Shown here: piece after piece, positions 1 through 13,100 of the stretch
Position numbering within the stretch: position 1 is the first letter of the stretch
Layout: the number at the start of each line of letters is the position of its first letter
DNA from: Anthopleura xanthogrammica
Lineage: Eukaryota; Cnidaria; Anthozoa; Actiniaria; Actiniidae
DNA length: 64,000 nucleotides
Direction of reading: 5' to 3'
NCBI GenBank assembly: GCA_964019055.1
Contig: OZ025212.1
Span: forward strand, 11,189,391 to 11,253,390
Notes under the pieces: generated by a model
Databases searched by the model: none
Told to the model about the DNA's origin: nothing
What the model saw: the letters and a program-made list of their open reading frames with translations, nothing else
Program-made: the position numbers and the translations under genes

Positions 1-51
1 ATGGAAGGGAGTAATTTTCACCTATTGTTATCGATATGTGTTAACCAACAG

Positions 52-97
52 AAAACAAGAATGTCCAATTGATCGCAAACAACTCGACATACAAAAG
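52..97 (+). CDS. TRAF gene 1 exon 2 (end of RING)
   Basis: A 46-nt exon between AG and GTGAG. One leading base completes an Arg codon begun by the RING exon, then 15 codons read KQECPIDRKQLDIQK. It supplies the last RING ligands (Cys-Pro and the Asp of the CPID motif). It matches the gene 5 exon at 56472 more closely than those of genes 2-4. Confidence 0.8.
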
Positions 98-1490
98 GTG
101 AGCTAGTAAATAGTAAATAAACCCCTACTGGTGGCTGGGATATCGGCTGATAATGTCCGAGGATGAGAAATGGTCCAAAAAAAGAACATTTGGCCGAGAA
201 GCGAAGCTTCGAGGGCGAATGTGATATTTTGAGGACCATTTCTCATCCAAGGACATTATCAGCCGATATTCCGGTGAGCCAGAAGGGGTTTCTTTATTTT
301 ATAACCCAACTAAGCTAAAGAAAACGTGTCTCCGTCAGCTCGCTTTGCAGACCTTCTGTCTGCGACTTAATTACGTATGACAAAACTGGACTGGAGTTTC
401 AAGGAAGTGGAAGTTGGACTTCAAAATGGGTATTTTCGATTATTTTTTATTTAACTTTTTTTCCAAAATTGCTTTCACTGTACATTTATAATAATAATAA
501 TAATTTATGATAATAATAATAATAATTTAATAATTTCTATAGCGCCTAAATTATGAAATATTGTAGTAGCCAGTCTATCATTGTTTTTCGAAAACGACGA
601 AAAAAGAAAACGAGGGCCTCGAGAGTACAATACATCAAAGATTAAAACCAAATTGCAGTCAGCTTGTTTTATTATTTATCAGTCCTTTTCCACAAAGGGT
701 GGGTCAAGGCAATCTAGGACCCCTCCCCCCTGCACCTGGTCCCACCCGGTCCAGGTAACCCAGTCTACCCTGACCACAGGGTCTCATTGTTAATTAGACA
801 CACTATAGCAGTTCACTGGGCTGCCTGTATCCGTTTCAGGCGTTCTGTCTTTAAATGAAGATTTACGGACCCCACTTTAACGAAGAGACTAACAAACGTC
901 GTTGACGTTTACATGTATCTATACCTTTTTAGTTATTTAGTACTGTTGAGTGCACTATGACACGACAGTCTTACCTGAATCAGAAGAGATTAACCTGGAA
1001 ACCTGCTGACAACTAGTCTTTCTATTCCAAGGACGTGTTTAATGACAAGGGAGCAGAACGAACTGTAAAGTCACTGCGTATCACGTGTCCCAGAAGATCT
1101 AGTGGCTGTCAATGGCAGGGAGAGTTATCAAATGTCAAGGTTTCTGTTGAATACTTTGATAGTCTACACTACTAGACGTGCAGTAACACTTCATTATTAT
1201 ACCATCGTTTTAGATTCAAGGTGACTTCTAATTATTTTTTTCTTCTTCCAGGAGCATGAACAGAAGTGTGACTACATGATGGTACCTTGTACCTTTCAAC
1301 GATCTGGATGTAACTTTAAGGTATACTGACATGATATATATGATAAGGATTGCTGCCTCATTATATTTAAGTCCCGTTCCCAATCCCCCTTGTGAACCTG
1401 AACCTTGTGAACCTAGGTCTCCCCGATTAGCAAAGCACGTGTGCCAAGCTAGAAGTTTCGAGACATTAATAAAGTTTATTATTATTATTA

Positions 1491-1528
<38 letters not shown>

Positions 1529-4500
1529 GTTATTATTATTAAACGTGATACTATTCTTTTCTTCCGATTATGACGTTCTGCAAGGTTTGAATAACTACTT
1601 GACTTAATCCTCTTCGTTCCCTAGGGAACATAAGCCCTTAATCATCGTCCTCCACCTCACTCTGTTCTCTGCTGTTTTCATCCCATGCGATGTTTGCGTT
1701 CTTCAGTTCTGCCATGCGTGACCTTCTCCATGACTGTACTGACCTCCCCACCTTTCTCCTTCTTTCTTGTTGGTTCCATTCCAAAGGCCTTTTTGGTAGT
1801 TGCTCCTCTTTCCTTTGTGAGGTATGCCCCATCCATCTCCAAGCTCTCTCCTTCTCTACAACATCAATTGGTCTTTCCTTTCCCAAACCTCTTCATTGCT
1901 GATCGATGTGATGAATCTATTCAACCCCGGGGGGGGGGGGGGTACTCCCTAAAATGGACTATACGGGGATGCACGTATAGCAAAGGGGTGGAAATTTGTG
2001 AGTTTTGGTATAAAAAGGGGTAGATTTTCTTCAAAGGTATCCGAAAGGGGTACCTTTTCAGGCAAAAAGGTATATAAAAGGGGTACTTTTTTGCTGAAAT
2101 TTGGTATAGAAAAGGGTAACGGGTCGAGAGTCCGGGCGGAGCATCCCCGTATGAAACGACCCGAAGTACCCCCCCCCCCCCCCCGGGTATTCAACCTACG
2201 GACTCTGCCAGCAATATTGGCGTCATCTTTGATGATACACTAACTTTAGAGAAACAAGTGACTGCCATATGTAGATAATGCTTTTATCAACTAAGAAATA
2301 TTGCGCGCATACGGAGATTCCTTAATTATAATAATGTTAGGATATTAATCAGTGCTTTCAAATTTACTAAGTTAGATTTCTGCAATTTACTCTTGTATGG
2401 TTACCGAGATACCAGTTACAACGTCTTCAGTACGTTCTTAACTCTGCAGCAAGGTTGATTTCTGGTATACGTAAAACTGATCACATATCATCTATCTTGA
2501 TTAACTTACATTGGTTACCTATCGAGCAGCATATAGTTTTAAGATACTCTTGCTTACTTATAAGGCCATTAATGGATTAGCTCCTGCATATATTTCTGAT
2601 CTTCTTGTTCATTATAAGCCATGTCGCTCTCTGCGTTCTTCATTAATGCAGTTACAGGTACCTCGCTTTAAGTTATAATCATATGGTTCGCGCGCTTTTT
2701 CTGTTTGCGCTCCTCGTCTGTGGAACTCGCTTCCACTTTGTATTTAAAGCCTTGTGCTTCTCTAGACGACTTCGAACGTAGCCTTAAGAGCAGGTCTCTG
2801 TAAGAATCAAATAAAATTGGAAATGAAAATTTTTGCCCCACCTTGAAACTTTGTGTGCAGGTAGGCCACCCAGGGGGGTGCACGAAAACACCCCATGTTG
2901 GGGTCTTCAAATGCTTTGTTGCCATAGAAACGGCTATGGGTATTTTTGGCTCCAGACCCCCAAATTCTACCCGAAATGTTCCCAAAAAATGGGCAAATTT
3001 TAAAGGCTGGTTCTCAGGCGCATTTAAAGCAATTTCATTCAAAATTGCTCCAATAGCAGAACAACTATTCTAGTTTTCAAAAATATAAGTTTCTACAATT
3101 TTCGTTCGGGATAACGAGAAAACTTCAACACTTAACTGGATCAACACTTAATTTGGCCATTTTCATACACAGTAAAATCAAGCCATACTCTTTCGCTCGT
3201 ATCTCCCAAAGTACGTGCTTCTGAGAAGCCTTATCTTTATTACAGTTTATATAGACATTAATGATACAAATTATGAAAAAAAAATTCTGGGGAACGATAT
3301 AGTTTTAAGCTGGGGCTTCGTAACATTCGAGCTAAATATTCAAAACGTTCAAAATCGGCCACTTTGAAATCCTATTATATCCCCGAAAATGTTATTTTAT
3401 TTAGCAAAAATCACTATGAAGCACTTAAATATCATCTCTCACTACTGTTAAACTTGAATTCTAAAGCTTTAAAGCAACCATAGCCGAGCAATATAAATTC
3501 AAAAAAGCTTACCTTACGAATTTTGCAGTGTTTTGTAAAGTTGGGATGGCCTAGGAAAGGTCTCCTATCTTGTGTCCATATGTGGTATAGAGGCTATAAG
3601 AATATGAAAGACTGCTTATTTTACGACTTAAAAACGTCTTTATCAAAAACAAATGTTGATTCGCTCGTCCACACACTCAGCAGCAATGTCAAGCAACTAC
3701 CAGTCTTGCACGAGCTAATTGAAGTTCACGAGAACCGATACGACGAATTCACCCAGAAAATCCTTCCATGGATCAAGATATATGGTTAACACACTCTTTG
3801 CAAAGAAGAATGAGCAAGTTCAAGCGTCATGAGAGCTACAGCATTACAATTTTTTGATGTAACATGAGGAGAAAGTGTGTTGTTTACTTCGACGCCATTA
3901 TATGCAGAAACCCGACATGAATCGCAAAATATCAGCCGCTGACCGGAAATAAACTTTCTAAAACAAAACATTTGCATTAGGCGATGTAAGAAATTGATTA
4001 TAAATGTTTTAGAACAAAAATTATTATACCTCGATATTAACTCGATAATAAAAATGAAATTTTCCTCTCTTTTGAGACTTTTATTTATTTTATTTTATTT
4101 GCAAGCTTATTTTTAGGATTTTTTTTCTTAATAATTGGTTTTACATAATAAACCGTTCCCAAATTTGCTTGGATGATCGTGGAGCGATGGTTCGGGGTCG
4201 GGACTGAACTTCATTTTATCGGGGCCAGCCTCGACTTGGAGCCATTGTTTCGTGGTCAACTGGGCGAATTCGGGAAAGGCCTATTATCTTCTCGTTTTAA
4301 GTAAGTTTTTTTAAGATTTTGTCTAATTATTATATTTATTTTAGGGTTTTCGAACATATTTTAATATTTGAGTGAGTAATGTGATCGTCCGGGTGAGTGT
4401 AGTCTTGAGAAAGACTGTTGTTGGTAGAGACTGACGTTTCGACAACCTGAGCGGAAGTCATCTTCAGAGTACAGTTGGGAATGAAAGACAGTAGATGGTA

Positions 4501-7500
4501 TTTATAGCTCTGGTGCTGCGGTCGTAATCGTAAACAGAAATTAGTCGGTATTGCGTATAGTCGCGTCGGTATAGTCGCAAGTAGTGGTCTTTTGTTCTAG
4601 GTAACGTAGGTGTTATCACAAAGTGATAGTCTATTTTTCTTCAGTACCGTCATCGGTCTGTTTGAGGTCATGGATGAGTCTTTTGTAGTTTGGCTGCGGT
4701 TAAGTGGTTCTTGTTCTAAGTTGGTGAACCAACTCTCAAGTGAAAGACGTTGATGGTAGTTAGTGCAGTATGTAATGCAAGTAGCAGAGTCCCAGTCAAT
4801 AGTATGTCCAGTATTTTTGTGATGTACAGCGATGTGGTTGTTGGGGTCTCCGTTTTTTGTTGCGCGTTTGTGTTCAGTAAGTCTAGTGTTTAAGTTCCTC
4901 CATGTCTCGCCAATGTAGGTAGCGTCACAGTCAGTGCAAGCTATTTTGTAAATAGCTCCTTGTCTGTTAAGTGGTGGATCTTTGTCTTTAACGTTAGTTA
5001 ACAAGTGTCGTAACAGGTTTGTGAGCAACACGAATGTCATAAGGTTGTAGAATTCGAGCTATCGTCTCCGAGGTACCTTTGATGTAGGGTATGGTGGCAG
5101 TAATCGTAGGTTCGTCAGTAGTTTTGTTCGTAGATTTGTTGTTGTGGGTGTTCCGTTTAACGAATTCCGCGCTGTATCTGTTTTTGGCGAATACACGCTG
5201 CGGATATTCGTTCTCGTCTTGGAGTTTGTCTGGTCTGTCGCAAACAAGTTGCGCTCGTCTAGTGAGAGTCTTTATGGTGGTGGTTTTGTGAGAGGTCGGG
5301 TTGTAAGATGAGTGGTCGAGTAGTCTGTCCTATATTACCAACCTTGGAAGACAGTGATATTCCAGATATGCCAAATATTACTATAGACATTGATGGTGTT
5401 ACTAAACTACTACAGAGAATTAATCTAGCAAAAGCAACAGGACCAGACCTGATCCCAATGCGTGTCCTCAAAGAGGCTGCATCAGCTATTGCACCCTACT
5501 TATGCTTCATTTTCCAACAATCAATCGACACTGGGACTGTCCCAGATGACTGGAAACATGCCAGTATATAAGAAAGGTTCAAGAACGGAAGCGCAAAATT
5601 ATCGGCCCATTTCTCTAACAGCAGTGCCATTTAAACTACTAGAACACATTATATTTCGACACATCATGATACACCTAGATGCACATAATATGTTAGTTGA
5701 TCACCAACATGGCTTTAGAAGTAACCGCTCATGTGAGACACAACTTATTAACACCATAGAAGACCTGGCACGCTCGATTAACTACAAAAACCAAACCGAC
5801 CTTTTGATACTGGATTTCTCGAAGGCATTCGAAACAGTTGCGCACAAGCGTCTGCTTTTAAAACTTGATCATTATGGCATTCGTGGACATCATTTGAACT
5901 GGATGCAATCATGGTTACTAAACAGAACACAGCAAGTAGTACTTGAAGGTGAGCACAGTGAAAAGTCAAAGGTGAGATCAGGAGTTCCACAAGGAACTGT
6001 ATTAGGCCCCCTTTGCTTTCTACTCTACATTAATGACATGGGCAGTAATATCTCGTCCAATCTAAAACTCTTTGCTGATGATACTCTCCTGTATGGCCTT
6101 GTACATAATGCTAGTGATGACCTACATCTTGACAGCCTTGTAACTTGGGCCCAGGAATAGCAAATGAATTTCAACCACTCGAAATGTTGTGTACTTCGGA
6201 TCTACAGGATCAAGAATCCTATTATACATCATTACACCATGCTAGGTCAAACTGTGAAAGCTGTGGATCATCAACCCTACCTGGGTATTACTATCTCAGA
6301 AACACTCAACTGGAAAACTCATATCTTAAATGTGAAGAATAAAGCCAATAAGACCTTGGGCTGTATCAAAAGGAATTTACACTCATGTCCAGAAAGAGTT
6401 AAAGCTCAAGCATACACCACCCTAGTGAGACCTATCCTAGAATATGGAAGTGCTGCATGGGATCCATTCAGAATTTATCAGAAAAACTGCCTCGAACAAG
6501 TACAGCGACGTGCTGCACGTTTTGCTACTAAAACTTACTCTAGACAGGAAGGATGTGTCACCCAAGTACTAAACCATCTTAATTGGCCAACATTGGAGCA
6601 TAGAAGGAAAATGAACAGACTAACTTTGATGTACAAGACACTACATGGACAAGCAGCAATAAACATACCACCTTATGTAAAACATAAAACTTTACTGAAA
6701 ACAAGACAATCTGATCCAATGAAGTTTATTACATTACAAACATCTTGCGACGAATATAAGTATAGCTTCTGGCCACGAACAATAAATGATTGGAATAGTC
6801 TGCCATCTAATATTATAAATGTTACCTCTACATGTCACTTTAAGGAAGCCGTTGACAACTTTTTTTCAATCTAACTTATAATTCTAACATTATTTAAATT
6901 ATTTGTTCACATAATTTGTCCATTCATTCATTTTTTTATGTACACTGGAATTTGCTATATATGATCCATGGATTGTTGCAAATAAATAATGTAGATGTAG
7001 ATGTATGTGTGGGCGGGTTTACGGTAGACAGTAGTATGTAAGCGGTTGTTATCACAGCTAACCAAACAGTCTAAGAAAGGTATTACACCGTTTTCTTCGA
7101 TCTCTCTGGTAAACTGAATGTGAGTGTTGAGTTTGTTGAGGTGATTGTGAAAGGCGTCAATGTCGTCGGCGTGTAAAGCAGTTAATGCGGCGTCAACGTA
7201 GCGAAACCAAAAAGGCAGATCTTGTCCGTAAGGGCTTGTTCCTCGATGTTCTGCATCACAATTTCTGCTACAACAACAGAAACTGGAGAGCCAATGGCAC
7301 TTGTTCATAGCCACCTGTTCTCTAAGCCTTTCGTCAGTCTCCACGTCTTGGCCCCATACAGCATAACTGAATACGTTGAAGTTAAAATCGTTGAGTTTTT
7401 CTCTGAGAGTCCCTTAGCCTTCCACATTGTCCTGAACATGCCATATGCCTGTCTACCTTTAGAAATTCCAGCACTGAATTCACTCAATTTAATTTTAACT

Positions 7501-10094
7501 TATTTCAATTTGCGGCCGCCATTAGGTTCTATTCCCGGACTCGGTATCTTATGTGAGTAGAGTTGCTTGTTCGTTCTCTCCTGTAAACTCGCAGATCGTG
7601 TTTAATTATTATTTAATATTTATATAGCGCAAATATCCATGTATATATGAGCAAATGCGCTTAAAATAAAATACGACTAAATGAAAATTAATCTAAAAAT
7701 CTAAAATACTAAGTGATTAAGAAATTTAAAACGATCATAAAATAAAATATATTAGGAAACCAAATGATATGCTTTTGTAAAATAAATATATCTTATTAGA
7801 CATTTTAGGGTTCCACGGGTGGATATTATTTCCAGTCTGCAGTATTTTGTAGAGCCCGACAGAGCGAGACCAGATACAACTACCAGAAATGTCCACCCGT
7901 ATTCCACCCTAATATTTCTATTAATAAGTTTTTTATTATCCAACTTTTTTGTGACCTAAATTGCAAATTGCGTAACGCGAGTAGTAACCTGTTTGTAATA
8001 AAAAATATCACGGAATATTTTTACTCGCTCCAGGCTTCCTCCTGTGATATTTTACTCGCTCCAGGCTTCCTCATGCGATATTTATACTTTGGACGTCGCT
8101 GATTGAAACGCTCGATTTCCGAGAGTATTCAGTTTTGGTCACATCTTTAGCTTTGGACTTTAAGCTATAGCAAGATCTTTCTTTAACAGTAATTATCATC
8201 AATATACAAGACCAAATATTAACCTGCCCTCACTAAAACGTTCAGTCTATTTTATTTATTTATTTTATTTATTCAATAAATCTTTATTGAGGATACCTAC
8301 ATCACTCAAAAGTGCTTTACAGAAGGGTACTCCTATTAAATTACAAATAATAAAACTAATACAAAAATAAAAAATATATATATAATATATAGATTTAGGC
8401 ACTGCCTAAAAGCGGAGCTCCCATAAATAGTATATTTAGTGCTAAAAACGTGACAATTGTGTGACGCGGCATAACGCTGGTTATAGCGTTACCACTTCGT
8501 TTGATTTTACCAGAATCCAGGAGGAAAAACTAAAAGAAATACCATTATTTTAAGCCTTCAAAAGCATTAGAAAACTTTTCAATTCGAAGAATAATAATTA
8601 TAGATTGTAGAACATATGAATACATGTATAGAACCAGGGGCGGATCCAGGATTTTACAAAGGGGGGTGGCTAAATCTAAAAAAATATTAAAAGGATAGGT
8701 CTAGGGTTGCGGACAACTCTTTAGGTCCAGGCAATGCAAAATCCAACTCTTAACTCTTTAATTATTTTTATACAATGGGACACATTCAGATGTATTTTTT
8801 TCTTTTATTTACTGAATTAACTAATCATTTTATTTTTCCTGTTTTAAACCCTGCAAAGAGGGGGTGGCTAGCCACCCAATCCATTCCCCCCCCCCCTGGA
8901 TCCGCCCCTGAGAACAAAGGATTTTATTCAGCAAATCTTAGTAATCAAAGTTGTAAGTTTTTTAGGTGGAAAGTGAACTACACTGAAAATTGTCGAAAAA
9001 TATTACTGATAAGCTTAAGCTTACATCCACTTGAACTTCACATGTAAAAAGAGACATATTCATTAATGCAAGATAATATTTTTCTTTGTTAGTAAGTTGG
9101 TCTTTGAAAAGTTTTTTTTCAGATTTATTCTTAACTTTATTATCGAGCGAAATATCTTACAAAAACATAAGCTTATCCATAAAAAAAAAAAACAAGCTCA
9201 TCATTTTTGCGATTGTGTAATAGTAATAGCTGGAAAAGCCCGATAAATAGCAAATATTTGGTGTGATATGTATTCCTTTTTCATATTTCATTCAACATTA
9301 AAATAAATTATCTATAAAAATGTCAAAATATTCATATGATTATGAAACTGGAATCTTGTTTTGACTTCGCGTGAGGTTCGCTGGCCGTCAAAAATATTTT
9401 TTCAAAGAACCAAGTCTTTTTTTACTAAGTCTTAGCCTTTTTTCTTGAAATGGGATCAAAAACAAAAAATCAAAGCTTCAAATATCGCTTTTTTGTTCAC
9501 AAGTAATGAAGAAAAAGATGATAAAAATCTAGAATGCAGTAAATACGACAAACTATCCAAGTTTTTTCTGACAATGTTTGCCGAACCAACGTCCTTGGCT
9601 TGTCTGAGAGTTTCTCCAGCTAGTTTACACATTTCTTGTCGATTTTTTACGAAATATTAGTTAAAATTAATGAATTTACCTTCTATGAAGTGTTTTCTAC
9701 GGAACTGAAATATCATTCTTGCAGTATAATCAGGTTTTTCTGGTCTACAGGCTACTTTTTCTCTCACTGAAGTTTCAGTCACGAAACTTCATCGTAAGAT
9801 TAAGAATCTTCCCTCGCTTTCCCTCGCTAAATCTTCTTTAACAAGTCGCTAAAGTCGAAACATTGTTTTTGTTCACTTTAAGACAGACATGACTTTGATT
9901 AAACGTATTTTTCGCATTGCAAAAATAAGAAAAAATACTTCTTGATCCCTCTTTGACTACATTATTGCAATTTTTCTGTGCATTTGTGAGTAAGCAAAGC
10001 GCGCGGGAACCCTGTGCAAAGTGGTACATGGACGGACGTATATATGTATGTACGTATATATGTATGTACGTATGTATGTATGTATGTATGTATG

Positions 10095-10125
<31 letters not shown>

Positions 10126-13100
10126 CTCGATGGGTTACCATTTTTTCTTAAGTATGGTGCTCCGCTATAAAGCTAAACTACATTACGAATCTAAGACTAA
10201 TATATACTATAATACCATTTTGGAGGGACGTTTAATGGCTAACATCCCTCCTTCATTTTTATTTTATTTTTTATTTTATTTGACTTAGCCTACTCTTTGC
10301 AGAAATAAAAATTAATATATTAACGAATCAGTGAAAGGTTCAGTAATGTTCTAAAATAAGAGAGGCTAGGAATCTATTACAGGTTTTCCCCAATTACAAT
10401 AGATCCTAAAAACTAAAAATTCTAAAATCTGTTATTCTGATGCGATCATATTATAATTAGGCAATCAGTTAGGCAATGTACATAAAATCTCATAAAGCAC
10501 TCTGGGAAAGCGAGTTCTTAAGATGTAACATGGAATCAATGGAACTATCAGAAAAAAAAAATACTTTGCCATTTCATCTGCTGAAATCCCTCCAACCCCA
10601 CAGAAAACGCTTAAGGAAAATTGTCTGATGAATTTTTAGAGGAGCCAAACTGAAGGGTAAGAACTCACTTTCCCATCATGCTTTGTGTTATAATTTCGCG
10701 CTCGTGCATATTGGCAATTGAAAGATGGAAGTTGACACTAATCGTAATAATCGTAGTTAGCTAATAAATTTGCATATCAATGAGGGAAATTTAGAGACTA
10801 AAAAACTAAATTTCCCTCATCTTATTCATGAGGTTGTCCCAACAATCATCGGGACACCGAGTCTGAAAGACCCGGTTCGAAATCGGATGCATTTTTAATC
10901 AGGATGTATGTGGTCCTTCTACAAGCTTTATTCAATGTTGGATAGAGAAATTTGTCTTTGGGCCTGAGTGAACACGCTAAAACGATATTCGCGCATGCGT
11001 AAACGATGTTGTTGGTCACCATTTGATTTCAAACAAAACGTTTTCCCATGAGACGCATTATAGATTAGACACATATCAGTTTATTGTGCTAACAATGAAC
11101 ATTCCTCAGCGTTCCCCAGAGTAGGGAGTCATCAAGGCTCTTTCAACGAAATCTCTTTAATATATTCTGATTTGATTTAAAGCTCATTTAGATCATAATT
11201 CTTGATGTTTTCCTCGGAAATCATGGTATTACAAACTAATACCATGGCAATTTCGGGATATTAGTGATTAAATGAGGGCCGTATGTTAGATAACCTTTAT
11301 AGCTGTTAATACGTATTTTTCCCTCGTAAAATAAAGTTTATTGTATTGTATTGTATTGTAAAATGTCCCTCGGCTTCGGGGACATTTAATCACTAATATC
11401 CCTCATTGCCATGGTATTACTTATAAAAATAGAATACTAAAGCAAAATAGATATATAATAATTACAAATAAAACAAACAAAATAAAAATAATAATTACAC
11501 TGTTAAAATATATTACTAATCTAAAACTAGATAATAGAATCAAGTATATAAGAAAATCAGATTCTTACTTTGCGGATGGCCTTCTTAAATTTGTCAATTA
11601 ATGACTTATCTAAATTATTCCACTCATTTGCAGAAAAATTAGTCAAAGTCCAAAGAACCCAATTTCTATTTGAAGTAGCCTTACGTACGTTATCCTTAGA
11701 CCTAGTATTATAACCATGGTGATCTCTATTAAGAACAATATTGAAAGTATGTGTAAACAAGTTGTTCAAGCACTTAAACATAAAAATAGCGCGGTGTCCC
11801 TGCCGTCTTCTTGAAAGCAATTTTCACCTAAGTTTATCTAAGGCTTCAGTGGCCGATGCATGAGGGGGTTGATCTAAGATTATACGCGATGCTTTGTTAT
11901 GTAGAACTTGTAGCTGTGTCAATAAACTACATTACCCCTGTCACCCCAGATAACGTCAACATAGTCAAATATGGGTAAGATGTAACAGTTACTATTAAAA
12001 AACATCAATCTAGCCTCTAGCGTCAAGCATGATTTTATGCGACTATGTATAACAACTTTATTTCCGAATAAAAATGTTTCAGTATTAAAATTATAACTTT
12101 TAATATTGAAAACTTTGTGTAATTTGGATTTGTATATTAATGATAATGATAATGACATGACTTTTGTCGTGCATATTATTTAATTGAGGCCATAACTACT
12201 CGGCTCAACCCCGTGCTTATATAACCTGCTAAAACACCCCTCCTCGTTTTTAAATACTACTAAAACCACTCTTCAGGACTGACAAAAAAGAACCCTTCCA
12301 ACTTTCAAGATAAACGCGATTCAATTTTGATCAGAGTACCACTTTAAGGTGACTGCCCACAATTAAATGTTTGATTTGAGCCCACGATGTGCGCTGAAAC
12401 CGCTGAATAATCTTCAAAATTTTATAGAAGATGCATACATGTTTTGAACTTCAACAGCTAGGGCACAACCCTCACATTTTACCCCCCCCCCACTTTTTCC
12501 CATACTAGTCTCTTATATAGCCCCCCCCCCCCCACTTTTTAGGGTGCCGTGCGGTCCCTGAATAATCTACGTTATATCAATTTTAGAAAAAAAAAAGATT
12601 TTTGTAGGTGATTTCTATGTCTTGTTGACAAAAATATCCATCTGATATTGTAGAACGATTCACTAGGCGGCATTTGAGCAATTATATAGTATGCAAAGAA
12701 CTATTATCTTATGAGAATCTGATTTTTGCTTCAAAAACTCGCGCGTCGGCATCCATTGAATGCCGATTATTTCGAAAACGAGCTCGGGACAGGCACCCCA
12801 TTTTCTTCATATTATGAAAATCATCAAATCTTTTAAAACGATGGAAATTAATTATTAATAGTTTTCTTAACCGTAACGGAAAAAAAATTAGCCGTTAGCC
12901 GTAAAAAGGCCAAAATTTTAACCTTTAACCGTAAAAGCTACCATCCCATTGAGACCCTCCACTTTTTAAGAGAAAGATTCTACAACCCCCCACCGCCAAA
13001 AACACACACATACATACACACAACTTTAAAATGTGCTCGGCAGTCCCTGCCTTCGCACTAGAACTAATCAAATGGACTGCATGCAGTTATCCCAGTCTTG

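Noticed and set aside
3523..3789. Hypothetical gene (88 codons)
   Set aside because: No motif, no paralogue in the window and no splice context; too little to call a gene.
10016..10130. Cys/Tyr/Val repeat peptides from (ATGT)n and (ATAC)n runs
   Set aside because: Pure microsatellite translation; the same at 27019-27118.
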